Below, piece after piece: positions 40,326 to 51,117 of a DNA stretch of 51,117 nucleotides. The notes beneath the pieces were generated by a model. It saw nothing but the letters and a program-made list of their open reading frames with translations. It was not told where the DNA came from and did no database searches. Origin of the DNA: Streptosporangium subroseum (GTDB taxonomy: Bacteria; Actinomycetota; Actinomycetes; Streptosporangiales; Streptosporangiaceae); NCBI RefSeq assembly GCF_900188345.1, contig NZ_FZOD01000070.1, positions 1 to 51,117 of the forward strand, in the 5' to 3' direction. The first letter of the stretch is position 1; the number at the start of each line of letters is the position of its first letter. A program made the translations under genes and the position numbers.

Positions 40326-42304
40326 GGCGGGCCCTTCAGGTCCGTGGCGGATACGGGTTTTCTCGCGTGCGGGCCCGCGTCGATGCGCGGGACGGCGGCG
40401 AGCAGTGCGGTGGTGTAGACGGCCCGCGGGGAACGGAAGACGGTGTCGACGTCGCCGATCTCGACGATCGCGCCGTCCTTCATGACGGCCACCCGGTCGC
40501 AGACCTGGCGGATGACCCCCAGGTCGTGCGAGATGAACAGCAGGGACACCCCGGCGTCGCGCCGCAGCCGGGTGAGCAGCGCGAGGATCTGCGCCTGGAC
40601 GGTGACGTCGAGGGCGGACACCGGCTCGTCGCAGACGATCACGTCGGGGGCCGGGGCGAGGGCCCGCGCGATGGCGACGCGCTGCCGCTGCCCGCCGGAC
40701 AGCTGGCCGGGCCGGCGCCTCAGCAGGCCGGGCTGGAGACCCACCTGGCCGAGGAGGGCGACGACGCGGTCCCGGCCGCCGTGGCGGGCACGGGGCAGCG
40801 CCTCGGCGACGACGTCCTCGACGGTGAAGCGGGGATCGAAGGAGCTGAGGGGGTCCTGGTCGACAAGCTGGATACGGGAGCGGCGGGCGCGGCGGTCCCG
40901 TTCGCGCAGGCCGCTCCAGGCCTGGCCGTCCAGCAGCACCGATCCGGCGTCGGCGTCGAACTCGGTGAGCACGATCCGGGCGATGGTGCTCTTGCCCGAG
41001 CCGGACTCCCCGACGATGCCGAGCGCCTCCCCCGCCACGAGGTCGAACGACACGTCGTCGACGGCGGTGCGCCACGACCCGCCGGGCGAGCGGAACCGCT
41101 TGGTGATCCCCCGGACCGTGACGACCGCCCGGCCCGGCGCGGGACCTGCGGCGGGAGCGGCGGCGCGGCCGTTCGGGGAGGCGGGCCGTACGGCGTGCGC
41201 GCCCCCGGCGGGAGCGGCGGGTCGGTCCAGCGGGAGCGGTGGGACATCGGGGTCGGGCGGACCGGGCCGTACGGTCCCGGGGTGCCAGCAGCGGACCTCG
41301 CGGCCCGGCCCGTGCGCCACGGGGGGCGGCGCCTGCGCGGCGCAGCGGTCGTCGGCCAGCGGGCAGCGGGGGGCGTAGGGGCAGCCGGTCTCGGCGGGGG
41401 GCGCCGACCGGGGCGCCGGGACCTCGCGGCGCGGGCCGTCCACGGTGGGGACGGCGGCCAGCAGCTCGGCCGTGTAGGGGTGCGCGGGGGCGGCCAGCAG
41501 GTCGGCGGCCGGCCCCCGCTCGACCACCGTCCCGGCGTAGAGGATCGCGATGTGGTCGGCCAGCCGGGCGACCACGGCGAGGTCGTGGCTGATCAGCAGC
41601 ACCGCCGTGCCGGCCTCCCTCCTGGCCTCCAGCAGGGCGAGGACCTGCGCCTGGACGGTGACGTCGAGAGCGGTGGTCGGCTCGTCGGCGATCAGCAGGG
41701 ACGGGCGGGCGGCGATGGCCGAGGCGATGAGCGCCCGCTGCCGCAGGCCGCCCGACAGCTCGTGCGGATACTGCATCAGCCGCTCGCCGGGGTCGGGGAC
41801 ACCGACCTCCGCCAGCAGCCCGGCCACCAGCTCGTCGAGGTCGTCGCGGGAGGCCAGCCCGTGCACCTCCAGTGGCTCCGCGACCTCGTCACCGACCCTG
41901 CGCAGCGGGTCCAGCGAGGTCAGCGCGTCCTGCAGGACGTAGCCGATGTGGCGGCCGCGCAGCAGCCGCCACTGCCGGGGGGTCAGGCGGCGCAGGTCGC
42001 GCCCGGCGAAGGTCAGGGTCCGGGCGCGCACGTCGGCGCCGTCCCCGGCGAGGCCGAGCAGCGCCCGCGCCGTCACACTCTTGCCCGACCCCGACTCCCC
42101 CACGACCGCCAGACACTCCCCGGCGCGCAGTGACAGGCTGACGTCCCGTACGGCGTGCACGACCCCCTGCCGGGTGGGCAGGTCGACCGACAGCCCTTCG
42201 ACGGTGACCAGGTGCCCGGCCGGTTCGGCGCCGGGTCCGCCGCCCGGCCCGGTGTGTGGTTCGCCGCCCGGCCCGGTGTCCGGTTCGGCGCGCGCGGCGG
42301 TCAC
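40322..42304 (-). CDS. Peptide/nickel-type ABC transporter, fused double ATPase (DppD-DppF)
   Basis: A 660-residue protein joining the two ATPases of an oligopeptide-type importer. Domain one (about 32-290) has Walker A G-E-S-G-S-G-K-S, signature L-S-G-G-L-R-Q-R and Walker B L-I-A-D-E-P. An oligopeptide C-terminal motif with four Cys follows (C-x5-C-x6-C-x17-C near residue 310), as in DppD proteins that bind an Fe-S cluster. A Pro/Ala linker of about 50 residues leads to domain two (about 395-640): G-E-S-G-S-G-K-S, L-S-G-G-Q-R-Q-R, V-I-C-D-E-P. The GTG start overlaps the permease stop (GTGA). Most operons keep these ATPases as separate genes. Confidence 0.9.
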   Translation of the reverse strand: MTAARAEPDTGPGGEPHTGPGGGPGAEPAGHLVTVEGLSVDLPTRQGVVHAVRDVSLSLRAGECLAVVGESGSGKSVTARALLGLAGDGADVRARTLTFAGRDLRRLTPRQWRLLRGRHIGYVLQDALTSLDPLRRVGDEVAEPLEVHGLASRDDLDELVAGLLAEVGVPDPGERLMQYPHELSGGLRQRALIASAIAARPSLLIADEPTTALDVTVQAQVLALLEARREAGTAVLLISHDLAVVARLADHIAILYAGTVVERGPAADLLAAPAHPYTAELLAAVPTVDGPRREVPAPRSAPPAETGCPYAPRCPLADDRCAAQAPPPVAHGPGREVRCWHPGTVRPGPPDPDVPPLPLDRPAAPAGGAHAVRPASPNGRAAAPAAGPAPGRAVVTVRGITKRFRSPGGSWRTAVDDVSFDLVAGEALGIVGESGSGKSTIARIVLTEFDADAGSVLLDGQAWSGLRERDRRARRSRIQLVDQDPLSSFDPRFTVEDVVAEALPRARHGGRDRVVALLGQVGLQPGLLRRRPGQLSGGQRQRVAIARALAPAPDVIVCDEPVSALDVTVQAQILALLTRLRRDAGVSLLFISHDLGVIRQVCDRVAVMKDGAIVEIGDVDTVFRSPRAVYTTALLAAVPRIDAGPHARKPVSATDLKGPP

Positions 42305-43191
42305 CGGGACTCCCGTCCCTCGTAGCGGGCCTGCAGCTCACGGCCGATGATCGTCACCGACATCACGGTGAGGGTGATGGCGCCGCCCGGGAAGATCGCG
42401 AGGGTCCAGCCCGCGTCGAGGTAGTTGCGGGACTGGGCGAGCATCGATCCCCATTCCGGGTCGGGGGGCTGCGGGCCGAGCCCCAGGAAGCTGAGCGAGG
42501 CCCCGGCGATGACGGCGGTCCCGACGTTCAGCGTCGCCAGGATCAGCAGGGGCGCCAGGACGTTCGGCACGATGTGGCGGCGCAGGATCCGCCCCGGCCG
42601 AAGCCCCAGGTTGACGGCGGCCCTGACGTAGGGCGAGTCCCGCACGACGAGGGCCCGCACCCGGACGACGCGGGCGAAGCCCGGCGCCAGGGAGATGGTG
42701 ATCGCCACGACCGCGTTGCCGGTGCCGGGACCGAGCACGGCGATCACCAGCAGGGCCATCAGGACGCTGGGGAAGGACAGGAAGATGTCGGCCAGCCGCA
42801 TGGCCGCCTCCCGGACGGCCCGGCCGCCCAGCGCGGCCAGCAGCCCCCACGCCGATCCGGCCACACCGGCCAGCAGGGTCGAGCCGAGCCCGACGAGCAG
42901 GGAGGCGCGGGCGCCGTGGACGACCCGGGCGAACACGTCGCGTCCGAGCTGGTCGGTGCCGAACGGGTGGCCGCCCCCGGGGCCGCGCAGCGCCACGACC
43001 GGGTCCACGAGGTTCGGCGGGCCGGCGAACAGGCCGGGGAAGGCCGCCGCCGCGCAGACCAGGGCGAAGAACGCGACGGCCAGGACGAGTCCCGCCCGGG
43101 GGACGCGCCGTCGCGGCCGGGGCGGGCCGGGCGGCGGCGCGGCGGGCACGGTCGCCGGGGCCGTGACGGGCGCGGTCACCGGGGTCGTCAC
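42301..43191 (-). CDS. Peptide/nickel-type ABC transporter permease (DppC-like)
   Basis: A 296-residue membrane permease. A Pro/Thr-rich N-terminus precedes the first helix (about 35-55), then the conserved H-P-F-G-T-D-Q-L-G-R-D-V-F-A-R-V-V-H-G-A-R-A-S loop that defines DppC/OppC. The EAA loop is A-A-V-N-L-G-L-R-P-G-R-I-L-R-R-H-I-V-P-N. L-S-F-L-G-L-G-P-Q-P-P-D-P-E-W-G is also characteristic. The GTG start overlaps the stop of the first permease (GTGA). Confidence 0.9.
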   Translation of the reverse strand: MTTPVTAPVTAPATVPAAPPPGPPRPRRRVPRAGLVLAVAFFALVCAAAAFPGLFAGPPNLVDPVVALRGPGGGHPFGTDQLGRDVFARVVHGARASLLVGLGSTLLAGVAGSAWGLLAALGGRAVREAAMRLADIFLSFPSVLMALLVIAVLGPGTGNAVVAITISLAPGFARVVRVRALVVRDSPYVRAAVNLGLRPGRILRRHIVPNVLAPLLILATLNVGTAVIAGASLSFLGLGPQPPDPEWGSMLAQSRNYLDAGWTLAIFPGGAITLTVMSVTIIGRELQARYEGRESR

Positions 43192-44126
43192 AGCGCCACC
43201 TGCCGCATCCGCGGGTCGACGGCCCGGTAGAGCAGGTCCAGACCGGTGTTGATCAGGGAGAAGGTGAGGGCGGCCAGCACGACCACCCCCGTCACCACGG
43301 GGAAGTCCCTGCCATTGACCGCCGAGACGATGACCTGCCCGAGGCCCTGGCGGGCGAAGACCGTCTCGACGACCACGACCCCGGCCAGCAGCTCGCCGAG
43401 CGCCCAGCCGGACAGGGTGAGCACCGGCAGCGCGGCGTGGCGCAGGGCGTGGCGCAGCCGGATGCGGTTCTCGGTGGCGCCCCGGGATCGGGCGGTGAGG
43501 GCGAAGGGCTGTTCGAGGGCGCGTTCCAGGCCCTCCCTGGTGACCTGCGCCAGCACGCCCGCGATGGACAGCGCCAGGGTGATCCAGGGCAGCACGAGGG
43601 CGCGGACGCCGTCGTTGCCGAGCACGGGGAACCAGTGGAGCCGGAAGGAGAAGGCGGTGAGCAGCAGGATGCCGATCCAGAAGCCGGGGGTGGACAGGGC
43701 GCAGAACTCCAGGGCGCGCGACAGCGCCCGCGCCCTGGGCCGTCCGGCGGTGAGCAGAGCCAGGGTGAGGGCCAGGGTGAAGCCGAGGACGGCCGCGCCC
43801 GCCGCGAGCGCCACGGTGGCGCCGAGCTGTTCCAGGATCACGCCGCTCACGGCCCGGCCGAGCTGGTAGGAGTCGCCCAGGTCGGCGCGGACGAGCCGGC
43901 CGAGGAAGATCACGTACTGGACGGGGACCGGCTCGGCCAGGCCGTACTGCGTGCGGATCGCCTCCAGCACCTCGGGGGTGGCGTTGGCCTGGACCCCGCC
44001 CGCGATGATGCGGGCGGGGTCTCCGGGCACCAGCCGCATGGCGGCGAAGGCGAGCGTCGCGGCCCCCCACAGCACGAACAGGGTCAGCGTGAGCCTGCGC
44101 GCCAGCCAGCGCGCCAGCGGCGGCAT
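43188..44126 (-). CDS. Peptide/nickel-type ABC transporter permease (DppB-like)
   Basis: A 312-residue membrane permease with about six helices. Family features are the N-terminal R-L-V-P-G-D-P-A loop, the periplasmic D-L-G-D-S-Y segment and the EAA loop (T-A-R-S-R-G-A-T-E-N-R-I-R-L-R-H-A-L-R-H-A-A-L-P). E-T-V-F-A-R-Q-G-L-G follows, typical of DppB. It pairs with the DppC-like subunit to form the channel. Its ATG lies 4 nt after the stop of the binding-protein gene. Confidence 0.9.
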   Translation of the reverse strand: MPPLARWLARRLTLTLFVLWGAATLAFAAMRLVPGDPARIIAGGVQANATPEVLEAIRTQYGLAEPVPVQYVIFLGRLVRADLGDSYQLGRAVSGVILEQLGATVALAAGAAVLGFTLALTLALLTAGRPRARALSRALEFCALSTPGFWIGILLLTAFSFRLHWFPVLGNDGVRALVLPWITLALSIAGVLAQVTREGLERALEQPFALTARSRGATENRIRLRHALRHAALPVLTLSGWALGELLAGVVVVETVFARQGLGQVIVSAVNGRDFPVVTGVVVLAALTFSLINTGLDLLYRAVDPRMRQVAL

Positions 44127-44130
44127 CGGG

Positions 44131-45855
44131 TCAGGCCCCCAGCCAGGCGCCGTAGAAGACGGGGTAGGTCTGCGCGTCGAAGGTGACGTCGCGCACCTTG
44201 TCCGACAGCCCGACGAGCTGGACCGGCGTGTAGAGGGGCAGCACGTAGGCCTCCTTGAGGACCTTCGCCTGCACGGAGGCGTAGTCGCGGACGGCCGTCG
44301 CGGGGTCGGCCGTCTCGGCGGCCTCCTGCACCCACCTGTCGATCTCGGGTGAGTCGACGAGCGCGACGTTGCCGCCCGCCTTCGCGTAGGTGTTGCCCGA
44401 GGCGAAGGCGAAGCGCAGCACGTCGGGGGTGGGCCGGGCGAAGCTGACGTCGATCAGGTCGTAGCCACCGCCGATGAGGTAGTCGCTGACGTAGGCGCCG
44501 GTGTCGACGGTGGGGCGGTCGATCTTGATTCCGGCGAGTTTGGCCTGGGCCTGGATTCCCTCGGCCAGAACGTCGCGCTGCTCCTTGTTGCCCTCGGCCC
44601 AGAAGGGCCAGATGAGGGTGAGCGCCTTGCCGTCCTTGACGCGGTAGCCGTCCGGGCCGCCCTTCTTCCAGCCGGCCTCGTCCAGCAGCCTTCCGGCCTC
44701 GGCCGGGTCGTAGCCGGCCAGGGAGGCCTCGGCGGCGGCGTCGTAGGCGGCGGTGATCGCGCTGAGCGGATTCCTGACGGCCTTGTAATGGCCGAAATAG
44801 ACATTCTTGATGAGTTCGCCGACATTGACGGCGGAGGACAGCGCGCGGCGCACCCGGACGTCGCGGAGCGGGCCGCGCGTCTGGTTCAGATAAAGGTTGT
44901 AGTTCAGTCCCGGCGTTTCCCTGGCGTTCAGTGTGAAACCGGGGGTTTTCTTGAGCTGCTCGGCGTTGACGGGCGGGACGCCCGCTATCGCCTGCACCTG
45001 GCCGCTGGTCAGCGCGCCGTACCGGGTGGCGTCCTCGGAGACGAACTCGAAGACCAGGCCCTCCAGGCGGGGGGCGCCGGCGTGGGTGGCGTTGCCGGGG
45101 GGCGAGGCGTAGGCGGGGTTGCCCTTGAGGGTGACCCTCTTGTCCTTCTCCCAGGAGACGTAGGAGAAGGGGCCCGTCCCGACGGGCTTGTAGTCGGCGA
45201 CCGGCTTGGCCAGCGCGGCGGGGCTCTGGATGCCCAGGTAGGGGACCGACAGGGCCTGCAGGAAGGGGGTGAACGGCCGGGAGAGGGTGATCTCGACGAC
45301 CAGGTCGCTCACGGCCCGCGCGCTCTTGTAGGGGGCGATCAGCGACGCGGCGTAGGCCGACTTGGTCGCCGGGTCCACCACGTGGTCGAGGGTGGCCTTG
45401 ACCGCCTGCGCGTTCAGCGGGGTGCCGTCGTGGAAGGTGACGCCCTCGCGGAGGGTGAAGGTGTAGGTCCTGCCGTCGCCGGAGATCTTCCACTCCTTGG
45501 CCAGCCAGGGGCCGAAGCTGTCGGCGTCGGTCTGCACCACCAGGGAGTCGAAGACGTTGCGGTCGATCAGGCCCGTGACGGCGGTGGCCGCCACCGCCGG
45601 GTCGAGCGAGACCTGGGTGCCGGCGACGGCGTAGGTGAGCGTCCCCCCGGCCACCGGCACGCCGGCGGCGGCCTTCGCGACGGGCGCGGCGTCGTCGTCC
45701 CCGCCGGTCAGGACGACCGCGGCGACGACGGCGACGGCGATCACCGCGGCCAGGGACAGCAGGATCGCCGGGCGCCGCGACCTCAGGCGGCGTTTGCGGA
45801 CGGGTGTGTCCGGTCTCTCCTCGACGCGGGTGACGGAGTCATCGCTCGGTGGCAT
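44131..45855 (-). CDS. Peptide/nickel-type ABC substrate-binding protein (family 5)
   Basis: A 574-residue SBP_bac_5 protein. A charged cytosolic N-terminus (about 1-30) precedes one hydrophobic helix (about 31-51) without a lipobox Cys. It is therefore likely held by an uncleaved anchor or released by signal peptidase, unusual for Gram-positive binding proteins. The mature domain has L-D-P-A-V-A-A, L-R-E-G-V-T-F-H-D-G-T-P-L-N-A, P-V-G-T-G-P-F-S-Y and the late F-G-H-Y-K-A-V-R-N-P-L. AGAAGG lies 9 nt before the ATG. First gene of the operon; solute is unknown. Confidence 0.88.
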   Translation of the reverse strand: MPPSDDSVTRVEERPDTPVRKRRLRSRRPAILLSLAAVIAVAVVAAVVLTGGDDDAAPVAKAAAGVPVAGGTLTYAVAGTQVSLDPAVAATAVTGLIDRNVFDSLVVQTDADSFGPWLAKEWKISGDGRTYTFTLREGVTFHDGTPLNAQAVKATLDHVVDPATKSAYAASLIAPYKSARAVSDLVVEITLSRPFTPFLQALSVPYLGIQSPAALAKPVADYKPVGTGPFSYVSWEKDKRVTLKGNPAYASPPGNATHAGAPRLEGLVFEFVSEDATRYGALTSGQVQAIAGVPPVNAEQLKKTPGFTLNARETPGLNYNLYLNQTRGPLRDVRVRRALSSAVNVGELIKNVYFGHYKAVRNPLSAITAAYDAAAEASLAGYDPAEAGRLLDEAGWKKGGPDGYRVKDGKALTLIWPFWAEGNKEQRDVLAEGIQAQAKLAGIKIDRPTVDTGAYVSDYLIGGGYDLIDVSFARPTPDVLRFAFASGNTYAKAGGNVALVDSPEIDRWVQEAAETADPATAVRDYASVQAKVLKEAYVLPLYTPVQLVGLSDKVRDVTFDAQTYPVFYGAWLGA

Positions 45856-46171
45856 CGGCGGGACCTTCTCTGTTGCGAGGCGGGGCGGATGGGCAGGGCA
45901 TGGGCATGGCGAGGACAGGGCATGGCGAGGACGGGACGGGCGGGGCTCGCCGGGGCGGGCGCGTGCCCGCACGGCGGGGTGCCCGCGCGAGACCGGGAGC
46001 CGGACCGCGGGAACGCGCTACCGCTTTCGTCGCTTCGATGTCACGGCTTTGGAGAACATTCGAAACCGCAATGAGATTGCATCATGTACGGCTGTCGCGG
46101 TCAATAACAGAAAGGCTTTTACAATGCCTTTTCCGGAGCATTTCCCGGGCAATTTGATTTGTTAATGGATG
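45856..46171 (-). promoter_or_regulatory. Promoter region of the peptide-type transporter operon
   Basis: Read leftwards, TTGACC (46104-46099) is followed after 17 nt by TGCAAT (46081-46076), a fair housekeeping promoter. Upstream, 46105-46170 is AT-rich with ATTGTAAAAG and CAAATCAAATTG blocks that could bind the LysR protein encoded next door. No gene is present; the 45870-46000 part is GC-rich leader. Confidence 0.5.
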
Positions 46172-47104
46172 TCAATTCGAATGGCCGATCGGAAGGTGGT
46201 CGTGACGGCAGACGTCGGCGACCGGAAGTTCGGCGACACGGGTGGGGGAACGGGTCACCGAGGCGAAGAACTTGCGCAGCGTCTCCGCCGCGCTCGCCTC
46301 GATCGCGGGGTTGAGGCCCTGCCTGCCGAGCAGCCGCAGCCCCACCGTCCCCTGCTGGGGAAACTGGTACAGCTCCTCCAGGCCGGGCGGGACGCCGTAC
46401 GCGGTGGGCAGCAGGGCGATCCCGAGCCGGGCGCGGGCCGCGGTGAGGATGCCGTCGAGGTTGGTGGCCTCGGTCGCGATCCGCACGTTCCAGCCGAGCC
46501 CCTCCAGCGTGCGGACGGCCTGCCCGCGCAGACCGCACGGCTCCTGGAAGGCGACCAGTGGCAGTGGCCTGCCCCTCGGCGGGGGGCACCAGCCGGGTGC
46601 GGCCAGCCAGCGCAGGGGAAGGGAACCGACCTCCCTTCCCCCCGCGTTGGCCACGGCGCCGAGGATCAGCGCCAGGTCCAGCGTCCCACGGCGCGTCTCC
46701 TCGGCCAGGATCGTGCTGCGGTCCAGGCGGAACACCACGTCGTATCCCGGCAGCGCCGACAGCAGCGCGGTGAGCAGGTCGGGCAGCGCGTGCGCGGCGG
46801 CGTGCTCGATGGCCCCGACGGTCAGCGAGGAGACCCGCTCGGCTCCGAGCCGGCCCATCGCCTCGTCGTGCGCGGCCAGCAGCCGGCGAGCCTCCACCAG
46901 CAGCACCTCTCCCGCCGCCGTGAAACGGGTCGCCCGGCCGGTCCGCTCGACCAGGGGGCGGCCGATGACGCGTTCCAGGGACCGGACGTGCTGGCTCACC
47001 GTCGGCTGGCTGGTCCGCAGCGCGGACGCGGCCCGGCCGAAGCCCCCGCATTCGGCGATGGCGACGAAAGTTCGCAGTTGCACGAGGTCGAGCAATGCTC
47101 CCAT
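46172..47104 (-). CDS. LysR-family transcriptional regulator of the transporter operon
   Basis: A 310-residue LysR regulator with an N-terminal winged HTH (about 5-65; L-R-T-F-V-A-I-A-E-C-G-G-F-G-R-A-A and S-Q-P-T-V-S-Q-H-V) and an effector domain (about 92-290). It is upstream of the importer in the same direction, rather than divergent as is usual for LysR genes. No Shine-Dalgarno precedes the ATG, and the start lies in a palindromic ATGGGCCCAT, so the mRNA may be leaderless or very short-leadered. Confidence 0.88.
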   Translation of the reverse strand: MGALLDLVQLRTFVAIAECGGFGRAASALRTSQPTVSQHVRSLERVIGRPLVERTGRATRFTAAGEVLLVEARRLLAAHDEAMGRLGAERVSSLTVGAIEHAAAHALPDLLTALLSALPGYDVVFRLDRSTILAEETRRGTLDLALILGAVANAGGREVGSLPLRWLAAPGWCPPPRGRPLPLVAFQEPCGLRGQAVRTLEGLGWNVRIATEATNLDGILTAARARLGIALLPTAYGVPPGLEELYQFPQQGTVGLRLLGRQGLNPAIEASAAETLRKFFASVTRSPTRVAELPVADVCRHDHLPIGHSN

Positions 47105-47403
47105 GGGCCCATGATAACCATTAAACCCACTTTATCTACCTGGAATGTTGGTTTTTGGGGATGGGAAGTTTCCTCCCTCCCGCGACCCGCGACCGTGCGG
47201 CGCCGCCGCCCCTCCCCCGCCGTAGGCGGCAGGGGGTGAGCCGGTCGGCGGACCGAGATCTGGCCCGTCACGAGGACCGGCCTGCGGCGGTAGGTCCGCC
47301 GCCGGGGCTACCTCGGAGGACGGGTGCTTCCGGTCATCACGGGCGTGAAATCATGATCGGGTGACCGGAGTGAATCCCGGCCGCCCGATCATGGAGCGAC
47401 ACG
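47105..47403. other. Divergent control region between LysR and tricorn genes
   Basis: Left end (47110-47155) is AT-rich and carries the LysR promoter. The right end has a perfect 10-bp dyad CATGATCGGG / CCCGATCATG (47352-47361 and 47384-47393) whose right arm touches the GGAG ribosome site of the tricorn gene. GC-rich imperfect repeats (GGCGGTAGGTCCGCCGCC at about 47287) fill the middle. Confidence 0.5.
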
Positions 47404-50880
<3,477 letters not shown>

Positions 50881-50902
50881 CCGCCGCCGACCGGCCAGAA
50901 GC

Positions 50903-50981
50903 CCGGGCTTGTCCGGCCGGTAGCAGCCGGCCGCTGCCGTTCGCGACCGGCTGCTACCGGCCGGCCCAGGCTCAAGCCCGG
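50903..50981. terminator. Large bipartite terminator between convergent genes
   Basis: Inner perfect 18-bp stem (50913-50930 with 50947-50964) is flanked by outer 9-bp arms (50903-50911 and 50973-50981). It sits between the rightward tricorn gene and the leftward SGNH gene and can serve both. Confidence 0.8.
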
Positions 50982-51025
50982 CCCGCCGCGGCCCAGGGGG
51001 CTGCGGCGGGCTGACGATCAGAGCT

Positions 51026-51117
51026 CTAGAGCGCGAGGGTTTCGAGGTCCACGGAATCGGCCATGGCCTGGGCGCCTCTGTCATTGAGATGCATGCCATC
51101 ACCGCCGTCCAGCGCGG
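51026..51117 (-). CDS. SGNH/GDSL-family hydrolase, C-terminal end only
   Basis: The last 29 codons of a leftward gene that enters from the right edge. They read A-L-D-G-G-D-G-M-H-L-N-D-R-G-A-Q-A-M-A-D-S-V and end L-E-T-L-A-L before TAG. D-G-M-H-L-N is block V of SGNH hydrolases (D-x-x-H, the catalytic Asp and His), and the following G-x-x-A-M-A-D helix is typical. Rest of the enzyme, and thus subfamily, is outside the window. Confidence 0.75.
   Translation of the reverse strand, partial: ALDGGDGMHLNDRGAQAMADSVDLETLAL

Overview
The window is GC-rich (roughly 70%) DNA with the gene style of a filamentous actinomycete. GTG starts are frequent and codons are strongly G/C-ending in third position. 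Many proteins are secreted, and the families present (DUF3040, a MecA_N-type penicillin-binding protein, ECF sigma with a SnoaL-like tail, DUF1996, tricorn protease) fit a Streptosporangiaceae-like organism such as Streptosporangium or Nonomuraea. The taxon is an inference from gene content only. I see no rRNA, tRNA or CRISPR.

Left part (1-17.9 kb): a leftward L-rhamnose operon made of a two-domain ABC ATPase, two permeases, a binding lipoprotein, rhamnose mutarotase and the start of L-rhamnose isomerase. To its right lie a WxL-like secreted protein with a DUF916-like membrane-anchored partner, an ECF sigma gene wedged between two broken gene fragments, and an M4 metalloprotease. Next come a rhamnulokinase gene interrupted by one in-frame TGA, a divergent sugar-acid dehydratase (IlvD/Edd) and zinc dehydrogenase pair, an SDR dehydrogenase, and a 5'-truncated glycosidase fragment. 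This half is a sugar-catabolism island with signs of decay.

Middle (17.9-30.5 kb): a DUF1996 protein with a discoidin-like domain, a YfcE-type phosphoesterase, cydAB, a secreted propeller-like protein, and an alcohol dehydrogenase pseudogene. These are followed by a divergent LysR/SDR pair, a NUDIX hydrolase, a candidate structured RNA ending in a textbook terminator, a PlsC acyltransferase, a MecA_N-type penicillin-binding protein and a DUF3040 membrane protein.

Right part (30.5-51.1 kb): a sulfonate-type ABC importer (ssuBAC order), a dicarboxylate/cation symporter with tandem dyads in its leader, and a TetR/hydrolase divergent pair with paired operators. Then comes a scar of IS5-family transposition carrying a nucleotidyltransferase gene. 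A leftward peptide-type ABC operon follows (binding protein, two permeases, one fused double ATPase, SDR, SnoaL-like protein) behind a LysR gene. The window closes with a complete tricorn protease carrying an inserted hexapeptide repeat array, and the 3' end of an SGNH hydrolase.

The observations most worth checking are the candidate structured RNA at 27439-27600, the nonsense-interrupted rhamnulokinase, the tricorn repeat insertion with an intact catalytic tetrad, the IS-flanked nucleotidyltransferase, the WxL-like pair in an actinomycete, and several near-perfect palindromes. I did not find a clearly undescribed multi-gene defence or biosynthetic system.
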